A DNA stretch of 13,900 nucleotides, from the NCBI GenBank assembly GCA_016213425.1, contig JACRAI010000036.1, positions 1 through 13,900 of the forward strand, given 5' to 3'. This document shows positions 7,931-13,900 of the stretch, piece by piece; the stretch's first letter is position 1, and each line of letters starts with the position of its first letter. The translations under genes and the position numbers were made by a program. The notes under the pieces were generated by a model that saw nothing but the letters and a program-made list of their open reading frames with translations, had not been told where the DNA came from and made no database searches. This stretch comes from an archaeon (GTDB lineage Archaea > Nanobdellota > Nanobdellia > Woesearchaeales > ARS49).

Positions 7931-8866
7931 ATGATGAAAATTGCTGACGCAAAAAAATTAATTGACAAATCATTTGAAGAAATGGGCCGAGTTATTGTAG
8001 GTCAAGAAGAAATGGTGGGTGAAGTAATGATTGCTTTGCTATCAGATGCTCACGCATTACTAGAAGGATATCCTGGACTGGCAAAAACATTATTAGTTAA
8101 AACTCTTGCAGAAATAATGGACTTAAAATTCTCAAGAATACAAAACACTCCTGACTTAATGCCGTCAGATATAACGGGAACTTACATAATAGAAGAAACA
8201 ACTGGAGGCAAAAGAAATTTTAAATTCCAGCCAGGACCGATATTTGCAAATCTAGTTTTAGCAGACGAAATTAACAGAGCAACACCAAAAACCCAATCAG
8301 CACTTTTAGAAGCGATGCAGGAAAGACAAGTAACTGTAGGAAACTCAACATATCAGCTAGAGAGACCTTTTTTTGTTCTAGCAACGCAAAACCCAATAGA
8401 GCAAGAAGGAACTTATCCTTTACCAGAAGCACAAAGTGACAGATTCTTGCTAAAAATAAATGTATCATACCCAACATTTCAAGAAGAACTAGAAATCGTA
8501 AATAGGTACGCTGAAGAAGAACAAAAGGCAGCATTAAAAGTAGTTCTTAAAAAAGCAGAATTGATACAATTGCAGCAATTAACAAGAAGCATACCAATAG
8601 CAAATGACATTAAAAAATACGCAGTAGACATAGTTACGAAAACAAGAAATAAAGCAGATTTAATAGAGTACGGAGCGTCTCCTAGAGCATCACTTGGTTT
8701 AGTCATCAGTGCTAAAGCAAGAGCATTGCTTAATGGAAGAAAATACGTAAGCAAAGACGACGTGAAAAACATGGCCTTGCCAATCTTGAGACACAGAATT
8801 GTTCCAACATTTGAAGCAGAAAGAACAAACTTAACAGTTGACGATGTAATAAAAAAAATATTATAA
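7931..8866 (+). CDS. MoxR-family AAA+ ATPase
   Basis: At 311 aa this is the usual MoxR length. Walker A is GYPGLAKT (46-53, the MoxR form of GxxGxxKT), Walker B is LVLADEINRA (D112, E113), sensor 1 is ATQNP (151-155), and the family signature EAQSDRF with the arginine finger is at 166-172. The sensor-2 region with GASPRASLGL lies in the C-terminal lid domain. The protein is cytosolic with no membrane segment. MoxR ATPases work with VWA-domain partners as chaperone-like machines that mature or activate protein complexes, using VWA metal sites as adaptors. Here it is followed 3 nt later by a DUF58 gene, its most common partner, and preceded by the membrane VWA genes. All catalytic motifs are intact, so an active ATPase is expected. 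The in vivo substrate cannot be read from sequence. Confidence 0.95.
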   Translation: MMKIADAKKLIDKSFEEMGRVIVGQEEMVGEVMIALLSDAHALLEGYPGLAKTLLVKTLAEIMDLKFSRIQNTPDLMPSDITGTYIIEETTGGKRNFKFQPGPIFANLVLADEINRATPKTQSALLEAMQERQVTVGNSTYQLERPFFVLATQNPIEQEGTYPLPEAQSDRFLLKINVSYPTFQEELEIVNRYAEEEQKAALKVVLKKAELIQLQQLTRSIPIANDIKKYAVDIVTKTRNKADLIEYGASPRASLGLVISAKARALLNGRKYVSKDDVKNMALPILRHRIVPTFEAERTNLTVDDVIKKIL

Positions 8867-8869
8867 ACA

Positions 8870-9745
8870 ATGGCCATAAATATAGATTTTTTAGATCACT
8901 TAGAAAGGTTGAGTTTGATCATAAACAAAAGAATTACTTCTAATTATTCTGGAGAGCGAAGAAGCAGCCATACAGGTGAAGGATTAGTGTTCAAAGATTA
9001 CACCATATATAGTCCTGGAGAAAACTTTAAAGCAATAGACTGGAAAGTATATGGTAGAACAGACAAATTATTCATAAAAAGATTTGAAGAAGAAAGAAAC
9101 CTAACAGTACACATAATAGTTGATTTCAGTGCAAGTATGGATTTTAAGAGTGGAAAATTCAAAAAAGCAGAATACGCTTCAATGATAGGTTTAGGTTTTG
9201 CATACATGGCAATGAGAAACAATGAAAGATTTGTTTTATCTACATTTGCAGATCAGCTTTCAGTGTTTAAGCCAAAAAAAGGAAGAAAACAATTAATGCT
9301 GCTTCTAGACCACTTAAACAATGAAAAAGCGAAAGGTTTTTCTAAAATAGAAGAATCACTATCATCATACAAAAAATTGATTAATAGCAAATCTTTAGTT
9401 ATTATAATATCTGATTTCCTCTATGATATAAATCAAATAAAAAATGTTTTATTAAAATTCAAGCATCATGATGTTAAATTGATCCAAGTGTTAGATGTTC
9501 TAGAAACAGACTTAAACTTAGAAGGAGATTTTAAATTAAGAGATTTAGAAAGCCAAGAACAATTAAGAACATACGTCAACCCGTATTTAAGAAAACAATA
9601 TTTGTTAAAATTATCTCAGCATCAAGATGACATAAAAAAAGCATGTGCTGAAACTGGAGCGCAATTCTACCATTTCTCAACAGAACAATCAGTATTCGAT
9701 GCATTCTATGAAATATTACAGCACAGACATGCGCATATGGGATAG
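8870..9745 (+). CDS. DUF58 domain protein with VWA-like MIDAS
   Basis: This 291-aa protein has no membrane segments. The DUF58 signature spans about 43-83: DYTIYSPGENFKAIDWKVYG followed by a charged RFEEERN stretch. It leads directly into a VWA-like fold with an intact MIDAS, D85, S87 and S89 in VDFSASM. The rest of the VWA-like domain continues to the C-terminus (IIISDFLYD near 180, a second acidic strand end). Many DUF58 proteins have two N-terminal TMs; this is the shorter, soluble form that starts just before the core. The ATG is 3 nt after the moxR stop, so the two are almost certainly translated together. DUF58 proteins are the standard partners of MoxR and are thought to couple the ATPase to its targets. 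The TAG stop codon is itself part of the first heptamer of the following repeat element. Confidence 0.92.
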   Translation: MAINIDFLDHLERLSLIINKRITSNYSGERRSSHTGEGLVFKDYTIYSPGENFKAIDWKVYGRTDKLFIKRFEEERNLTVHIIVDFSASMDFKSGKFKKAEYASMIGLGFAYMAMRNNERFVLSTFADQLSVFKPKKGRKQLMLLLDHLNNEKAKGFSKIEESLSSYKKLINSKSLVIIISDFLYDINQIKNVLLKFKHHDVKLIQVLDVLETDLNLEGDFKLRDLESQEQLRTYVNPYLRKQYLLKLSQHQDDIKKACAETGAQFYHFSTEQSVFDAFYEILQHRHAHMG

Positions 9746-9838
9746 TTTGAAGTTCATGGTTTGAAGTTTGAAGTAAACAAGCGAAAGCATTTGTTTTAAT
9801 CTGTAATGCTCCAAACTTCAAACAGCAAACTATGAACC
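9744..9838. repeat. Palindromic heptamer-repeat element, copy 2
   Basis: The left arm is AGTTTGA, AGTTCAT, GGTTTGA, AGTTTGA, AGTAA (9744-9776); it matches the left arm of the 7849 element at 29 of 33 positions. The right arm 9811-9838 (CCAAACTTCAAACAGCAAAC, then TATGAACC) pairs back, for example GTTCAT 9752-9757 with ATGAAC 9832-9837. The interior differs from copy 1: AAACAA 9775-9780 and TTGTTT 9791-9796 flank GCGAAAGC (9781-9788), a very stable GAAA mini-hairpin. The element fills the gap between the convergent DUF58 and HD genes, starting inside one stop codon and ending 3 nt from the other. It may act as a bidirectional transcription end or mRNA 3' structure. Confidence 0.85.
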
Positions 9839-9841
9839 AGA

Positions 9842-10360
9842 TTACACCTCCAAGTGCTTTGTTGTGTTCTTGAATGCTTCATCAATTAATCTAGCTAATT
9901 CTGGGCATACTTCGTATGCAAAACCTTTGTAGACATTCCATGCCGAACTCATACTATTGTAAATCTTCATTCTCTTTTCAGCTCTAGCTGTGCTAGTAGT
10001 TCTCATGTTGTGCAGAACATCTGCTAACTTAACCATCTTCACTTGATTGTTATTTCTAGCAATTCTTTGTCTATATTCATCATCTGTTTCTCCTTCATGT
10101 TCTCTTTGAGTCATTCCATCAACTAATTCAGCTATTTCACCACTAAACTCAGCTCTAACGGTACTCAAGCTTACGTTACAATCTTCAACAACATCATGAA
10201 GCCATGCAGCACTCAAGATAGTGTCATCAGCTATGCCCGCATTTTTCAGTATTCCAACAACTGCTTTAGGGTGCTCGATATAAGGAGTAACTCCATCTTT
10301 TCTTAATTGTCCTTCGTGCGCTTTGTACGCAAATTGTTTTGCTTTTTCTTCATATTTCAT
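9842..10360 (-). CDS. Small HD-domain hydrolase, SpoT/MESH1-like
   Basis: This 172-aa protein consists of a single HD domain. The motifs match the hydrolase half of RelA/SpoT enzymes: a GQLRKDGVTPYIEHP segment with metal ligand H30, WLHDVVED (H55, D56, E59, D60), and KLADVLHNMRT with D114. No synthetase, TGS or ACT domain is present, as in small alarmone hydrolases and MESH1, which remove pyrophosphate from (p)ppGpp in a Mn-dependent reaction and may also act on NADPH. The substrate here is inferred from motifs only; other nucleotide phosphohydrolase roles are possible. The ATG at 10360 has an SD-like GGAGAG (10373 to 10368) about 7 nt upstream, unlike the divergent neighbour. Local GC looks higher than in the flanking genes, compatible with acquisition from bacteria. 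Confidence 0.88.
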   Translation of the reverse strand: MKYEEKAKQFAYKAHEGQLRKDGVTPYIEHPKAVVGILKNAGIADDTILSAAWLHDVVEDCNVSLSTVRAEFSGEIAELVDGMTQREHEGETDDEYRQRIARNNNQVKMVKLADVLHNMRTTSTARAEKRMKIYNSMSSAWNVYKGFAYEVCPELARLIDEAFKNTTKHLEV

Positions 10361-10400
10361 TTTCTCACTCTCCGTACTTCTAATTTACGAAGCAAATTAT

Positions 10401-10410
10401 TAATATTTAA
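10401..10410 (-). promoter_or_regulatory. Putative TATA-like box for the HD hydrolase gene
   Basis: On the minus strand TTAAATATTA is centred near 10405. Transcription would begin around 10379, leaving a leader of about 19 nt that contains the SD-like GGAGAG. The surrounding DNA is nearly all A/T, so this placement is tentative. Confidence 0.3.
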
Positions 10411-10444
10411 TTCTATTACAAATATATTGTACTATTTAGAAATA

Positions 10445-10452
10445 TTTATATA
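10445..10452 (+). promoter_or_regulatory. Putative archaeal TATA box for the PhoU-like gene
   Basis: TTTATATA is centred about 25 nt before ATG 10474 and is preceded by the purine-rich AGAAAT (a BRE-like position). This geometry predicts transcription starting at the start codon, giving a leaderless mRNA. There is no Shine-Dalgarno between the box and the ATG. Confidence 0.5.
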
Positions 10453-10473
10453 TTAGAAGCGCTCTTTTTAGGT

Positions 10474-11286
10474 ATGTATAGAAAATTAACCACCCAAGGA
10501 CCAAAGGACAGGAATTCTTACACTGTTACCTTACCCATAGAGTGGATTAAGAAATACGGGCTGGATAAATCTAGAACTGTAGATTTATCTGTAACAGGGC
10601 CAGCGTTAATCATAAAAGCAGGGGAAACAGAAAAGACCAAAGTAGTGGTGGATGCTGAAATTTTGAAGCATTCACTTACTCGAGTCTTACAAATTCTTTA
10701 CAAAAAAGGAATAGATGAAATAAAAATAACCCATTTAGATTCTAAGCTAACTTCTGAAGTTTATGAGATAATACAAAAAAGGTGCATTGGATATGAAATA
10801 ATAGAGCATAAAAAAGAATATTTGATAATTCAAGATATTTCTAAAGAAGCTTCAGAAAATTTCGAAACATTACTAAGAAGATGTTTTCTATTAGTTATAG
10901 AGATATCTAAAGAGGAAGACAAAAATCTTGTTGAAAAGTATGATCAAAACTTGAATAAACTGCACGCGTATTGTTTGAGATTATTAATGAAGCAAGGGCA
11001 TAAAGATTTTGAATTAGTTTCGTTATATACGCAATTATGCAGTTTATTAGAAAACTTGGGTGATGATTTTATGCTGATGTACCGCAGCAATAAAACTTCT
11101 TCAAAAAAAATTCAAGAATACATAAAACAGTGTTACGAATTATTTTACAGTTTTGACAACAAAACATTTGACAACTTGCAAGACTTAATAGGCAGTCAAA
11201 GATATAATAAAACAGAATACTTCAACGACCTAATAATAAGAAAAATAAACAAAATGCTCGGATTAATATACGGGATTAAGGGATAA
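10474..11286 (+). CDS. AbrB-PhoU fusion regulator (archaeal PhoU type)
   Basis: The 270-aa protein opens with a SpoVT/AbrB-like DNA-binding fold (about 3-50: MYRKLTTQGPKDRNSYTVTL, followed by PIEWIKKYGL and a short beta hairpin). A linker with a small alpha/beta module (about 55-120) leads to a helical PhoU-like region (about 122-270), with long amphipathic helices and acidic positions suited to metal binding. Archaea commonly carry such fusions, annotated as phosphate uptake regulators, but this neighbourhood has no pst or other phosphate transport genes, so the phosphate link is an assumption. The helical part is short for a full two-repeat PhoU, so it may hold only one PhoU repeat. The ATG fits a leaderless start. 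The next gene's ATG abuts the stop codon, so the two probably form an operon. Confidence 0.85.
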   Translation: MYRKLTTQGPKDRNSYTVTLPIEWIKKYGLDKSRTVDLSVTGPALIIKAGETEKTKVVVDAEILKHSLTRVLQILYKKGIDEIKITHLDSKLTSEVYEIIQKRCIGYEIIEHKKEYLIIQDISKEASENFETLLRRCFLLVIEISKEEDKNLVEKYDQNLNKLHAYCLRLLMKQGHKDFELVSLYTQLCSLLENLGDDFMLMYRSNKTSSKKIQEYIKQCYELFYSFDNKTFDNLQDLIGSQRYNKTEYFNDLIIRKINKMLGLIYGIKG

Positions 11287-11622
11287 ATGGAAGCGGGCAA
11301 TTACTTTTTCAGCGTTTTTGTTCTTACAATACTTGCAACTAGATTTTTTGTGTTTTTTTATCCGATTTCTAGTCCAACCCTTTACGGTTTTAGAACACAT
11401 CATTATATGTTTGGATTGGTTCTTGCACCTCTAGGTTTCTTTCTAGGCAACTTAACTATCTTTGCAGCAGGTACATCTCTTTTCATTGACGAGTTTACTT
11501 ACATTTTGATTGGTGGAAAATCTCATGAAGATAATTATTCTTGGCAATCTTTGTTTGGCACTGCAATTTTTGTCTTTCTAGTTTTCTTGTTTAAAGAAAA
11601 GTTTTTAATTTATTTTTCCTAA
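11287..11622 (+). CDS. Small membrane protein with HH and DE motifs
   Basis: This 111-aa protein has about four membrane segments (roughly 6-24, 38-56, 57-77 and 88-109). Two polar motifs stand out in otherwise hydrophobic sequence: RTHHYMFG near 36-43 and FIDEFTYILIGG near 66-77. Small membrane proteins with a paired His near one helix and an Asp-Glu near another occur in archaea and bacteria; the arrangement suggests a metal site, but I know of no assigned function. The ATG immediately follows the TAA of the PhoU-like gene with no gap, so translation is probably coupled. The last 18 nt overlap the 3' end of the convergent peptidase gene. T-rich runs after the stop (11624-11637) could serve as an archaeal terminator inside that overlap. 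Confidence 0.75.
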   Translation: MEAGNYFFSVFVLTILATRFFVFFYPISSPTLYGFRTHHYMFGLVLAPLGFFLGNLTIFAAGTSLFIDEFTYILIGGKSHEDNYSWQSLFGTAIFVFLVFLFKEKFLIYFS

Positions 11623-13416
11623 CTTTTTAGCTAATTTTTCTGTTTCGTTAAGAAGTTCTTCCATTTCTTTTAAGCCTTCATTCCAGAATTTTTCATCAGT
11701 TATATCTATTCCCAATTTATCGAAAATGTTTTTTGGAGATTCAGAGCTTCCTGCACTTAAGAATTCTTTAACTTTGTTGATAAACTTAGGATTTTTTCTC
11801 AACTCGTACTGCATTGCTTTTGATATTAGCAATCCGCTAGCGTACGAATAAACGTAAAAGAATCTTCTTATATGGCTCCAGTAAAGCCACCAATTTTGCG
11901 AACCTTCGCTTTGTTCTACAAATTCTCCCATGTATGATTCCATGTTTTTTCTAAATATTTCTCCAATTTCTTTGTTTGACAAGTATCCTTTTTTTCTGTA
12001 TTCATCATGCAAGTTTTGCTCAAACGTGTAGCAGGCAATTTGTCTTTGAATTGTTGAAACTTCGTCATTTAATTTTTCAATCATTAAAGAAAGTTTAAGT
12101 TCATCGTCTGCTTCGTTCATTAATTCTTGAAATACAAAATCTTCCATGAAAGTACTGGACACTTCAGCTATACAAAGAGGGACTCCGAAGTTTAATTCAT
12201 TTTGTTTCTCTTTCATTAATTCATCGTTAATTGCATGTCCGAATTCATGTGCAATTGTTGTAACATCACGAAGTTTATTTGTAAAATTTAACAAAACATA
12301 AGTAGGTTTCTTTACGCCATCACAAGCACAAAAAGCTCCCCCAGTTTTTCCTTTTTTAGGAAAAACATCAACTTGGCCGTTTTCTATCAATTTAGTGAAT
12401 ATTTCTGAGAATTTTTTATCTAAATTTTTAAAAACACTATAACATAAATTAACTGCTTCTTCAAATGAATAGTTCTTTTCAACATGCCCGTAAGGAACAT
12501 TTCTTTCATGATATTTTAGCTTTTTTACACCCATAAGTTTCGCTTTTAACCCGTAAAATCTCCTAGATAAACTGAATTTTGCCGATACTGAATTTATTAA
12601 AGCATCAACAACCGAAGTATCAATATCATCATCTAAATGTCTTGCACTATCAGGTCTAGGGAATTTTCTTAATTCATCATCTACTTTTTTATTTTGAAGT
12701 ATTGAATTAATTTCTGCTTCTCCAACTTCTATATGTTTCTTGAACACCTCATTTAATGCAGTAGCAGCAGAATCTCTGGTTGCTTTATTCCTGCTAGAAG
12801 TTAAACTCATTATTTCTGAGAAATTTTTTACTTTTTTTTCTTTATTTTCATCAATTATTTCTCTTTCCTCTTTAGAAATAAATTCATCAGTCATCCTAAC
12901 CCAATTAGAATGTGAAACTGTGCCTTTAAGAGATAAAATCGTTTCCTCAGGTTCGCTTAATAAGTGTTTAGCTTCTTTAAATAGTTTTTCTAAAAAATGT
13001 TTGTACTCTTTTAAACCTTTAAAATCAAGAAATTTATTTTGCTCCTTTTCAGGGATTTTTGAGATATTATGAGTAAAAAATTGTATGTTATTGTGAATGT
13101 TTACCGCTAAATCATGTATTTTGTTGTTTTTAGCTTTTAAATCTGGATTTTCTAAATCTTGCTCGCTTCTTAAACTGAAATAATATCCTTGATTCCCGCT
13201 AGACCCGTAATTTCTATCCCAACTTTCAAATTCGTCTAGAGCCTCTTTTAAAACTTCAGGATCTTTTAAGTAATCTTCTCTGCCTTTCCATTTATTAATA
13301 AATTCTTTACTTTTTTCTAAAAGTAATTTCTTTTCTTCTTCAATCTTAGGATCATTATCATTCTTGAATAGCGAGGAGAACTTCCAATTTGTATGCGTGA
13401 GTTTTATTTGATTCAC
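11605..13416 (-). CDS. pepF: M3-family oligoendopeptidase F
   Basis: At 603 aa this is the usual size for PepF/M3B peptidases. The zinc site is complete: HEFGH at 390-394 (H390, E391, H394) and the third ligand E418 in CIAEVSSTFMED, with 23 residues between as expected. Upstream, KTGGAFCACDG and the strand TYVLLNFT are characteristic, and the late SHIRRFFYVYSYASG motif carries the substrate-binding His/Tyr residues. The N-terminal half is the helical domain that closes over the cleft. It cleaves short peptides in the cytosol, probably in peptide recycling; no signal peptide is seen. The start is GTG (13416-13414); no in-frame ATG lies close by and the N-terminus (IKLTHTNWKFSSLF) matches the family. 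There is no Shine-Dalgarno. A TATA-like TTAAATAA (13445 to 13438) at the right distance would make it leaderless. Confidence 0.93.
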   Translation of the reverse strand: MNQIKLTHTNWKFSSLFKNDNDPKIEEEKKLLLEKSKEFINKWKGREDYLKDPEVLKEALDEFESWDRNYGSSGNQGYYFSLRSEQDLENPDLKAKNNKIHDLAVNIHNNIQFFTHNISKIPEKEQNKFLDFKGLKEYKHFLEKLFKEAKHLLSEPEETILSLKGTVSHSNWVRMTDEFISKEEREIIDENKEKKVKNFSEIMSLTSSRNKATRDSAATALNEVFKKHIEVGEAEINSILQNKKVDDELRKFPRPDSARHLDDDIDTSVVDALINSVSAKFSLSRRFYGLKAKLMGVKKLKYHERNVPYGHVEKNYSFEEAVNLCYSVFKNLDKKFSEIFTKLIENGQVDVFPKKGKTGGAFCACDGVKKPTYVLLNFTNKLRDVTTIAHEFGHAINDELMKEKQNELNFGVPLCIAEVSSTFMEDFVFQELMNEADDELKLSLMIEKLNDEVSTIQRQIACYTFEQNLHDEYRKKGYLSNKEIGEIFRKNMESYMGEFVEQSEGSQNWWLYWSHIRRFFYVYSYASGLLISKAMQYELRKNPKFINKVKEFLSAGSSESPKNIFDKLGIDITDEKFWNEGLKEMEELLNETEKLAKKLGKIN

Positions 13417-13437
13417 TTTTATAAATTTATTAAAGTA

Positions 13438-13445
13438 TTATTTAA
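13438..13445 (-). promoter_or_regulatory. Possible TATA-like box for pepF
   Basis: On the minus strand TTAAATAA is centred about 25 nt before the GTG start at 13416, the same geometry as at 2250 and 10474. A second AT-rich match (TTTATAAA) lies too close to the GTG to be used for that start. The 61-nt gap to the upstream transporter stop is otherwise featureless. Confidence 0.3.
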
Positions 13446-13477
13446 GTCTTTTGATTAAAAGCACACTTTCAAATTTT

Positions 13478-13900
13478 TTATAAAATAAGAGACGCTAGAA
13501 TTGAAAGTATGATTACATTACCAAAATCTGCGATTGCAGTAGTTAAAGGAATAAGAAAATTATTTGGATCTTCTTGTTTTCTAAAAAAATAAAGTCCGGT
13601 TAAAACTGCCACTGAAAAAAGAATAACGATCAGAACTAAAACAGTTAATAGTGAGATTAATGCGAGTTTTAAACTTAGCAATAAAGTCACTTTATAATCT
13701 GAAAAACCTGAAATTATTAGTGAAATAGATGCGCATATTAGAGTAGTCATCATTGATATAATCAACACTTGAAAGAAAAGCTTTTTTAATTCTTCATTTT
13801 TTAAAATTTTTTTCTCTATTTTTCCTTCGTGAAGCATGGTGCTAAATCTAGAAGATACAATTATGCTATAATCACCAATCATATCATTCAATGCAGGTAA
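13478..13900 (-). CDS. SLC41/MgtE-type divalent cation transporter, 5' truncated
   Basis: Only the C-terminal 140 residues are in the window; the frame is open through the right edge. The TTG at 13891 is not a real start, since the sequence before it (LPA) belongs to the family motif LPALNDMIGDYSII, followed by SSRFST, typical of the archaeal SLC41/MgtE integral membrane domain. Three hydrophobic segments follow (about 40-62, 70-97 and 116-140 in this fragment). The last is preceded by QEDPNNFLIPLTTAIADFGN, the signature with the acidic residue that lines the Mg2+ pore in MgtE. The protein sits in the cytoplasmic membrane and would move Mg2+ or a similar divalent cation. Cytosolic N and CBS domains, if any, lie outside the window. 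It is followed by pepF on the same strand after 61 nt. Confidence 0.85.
   Translation of the reverse strand, partial: LPALNDMIGDYSIIVSSRFSTMLHEGKIEKKILKNEELKKLFFQVLIISMMTTLICASISLIISGFSDYKVTLLLSLKLALISLLTVLVLIVILFSVAVLTGLYFFRKQEDPNNFLIPLTTAIADFGNVIILSILASLIL

Noticed and set aside
8271..8877. Two minus-strand ORFs antisense to moxR
   Set aside because: They are hydrophobic Leu/Ser-rich shadows; the sense frame carries all AAA+ motifs.
9576..9821. Minus-strand ORF running from the DUF58 3' end through the repeat element
   Set aside because: It is a read-through of the repeat and antisense DUF58 sequence with no start signal and no family features.
9744..9838. Inverted repeat as terminal repeats of an insertion sequence
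   Set aside because: Only about 95 nt lie between the outer ends, with no transposase and no target-site duplication seen.
12740..13072. Plus-strand ORF opposite pepF
   Set aside because: Ser/Leu/Phe-rich antisense shadow of a clear peptidase gene.

Overview
The window looks like AT-rich archaeal chromosome, most likely from a DPANN-type lineage (Woesearchaeota/Pacearchaeota-like); the lineage is an inference. The archaeal signs are a SpoVT/AbrB-PhoU fusion regulator, a half-length SLC41/MgtE-type membrane protein, and AT-rich TATA-like boxes placed about 25 nt before start codons with no Shine-Dalgarno, as expected for leaderless mRNAs. No rRNA, tRNA, CRISPR array, transposase or phage gene was seen. 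Both window edges cut genes.

Left part (1-2155): the 3' portion of a secreted or surface transglutaminase-like protein (+) converges, with a 5-nt gap, on an unrecognised soluble protein gene (-).

Centre (2250-9745): a six-gene co-directional block built around the MoxR/von Willebrand A (VWA) theme. In order it encodes a BatA-like membrane VWA protein, an 809-aa membrane protein with two VWA/MIDAS domains flanking a glutamine-amidotransferase-like domain, a one-TM coiled-coil protein ending in two cysteines, a three-TM protein, a MoxR AAA+ ATPase, and a DUF58 protein. The first four genes are packed with 1-8 nt gaps. An 82-nt gap with a palindromic heptamer-repeat element and a strong Shine-Dalgarno precedes moxR-DUF58. 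Predicted topology puts three VWA domains, the coiled coil and a 115-aa tail outside the membrane, and the ATPase plus the fourth MIDAS protein (DUF58) inside. By analogy to bacterial Bat/MoxR loci this could be an ATP-driven, metal-dependent assembly or maturation system for envelope proteins; its substrate is unknown.

Right part (9842-13900): a second copy of the heptamer-repeat element separates DUF58 from a convergent small HD hydrolase resembling stand-alone (p)ppGpp hydrolases. Divergent from it lie the AbrB-PhoU regulator and a small HH/DE-motif membrane protein directly abutting it. The latter overlaps by 18 nt, tail to tail, with an M3-family oligoendopeptidase F. The window ends in a truncated SLC41/MgtE-like cation transporter gene.
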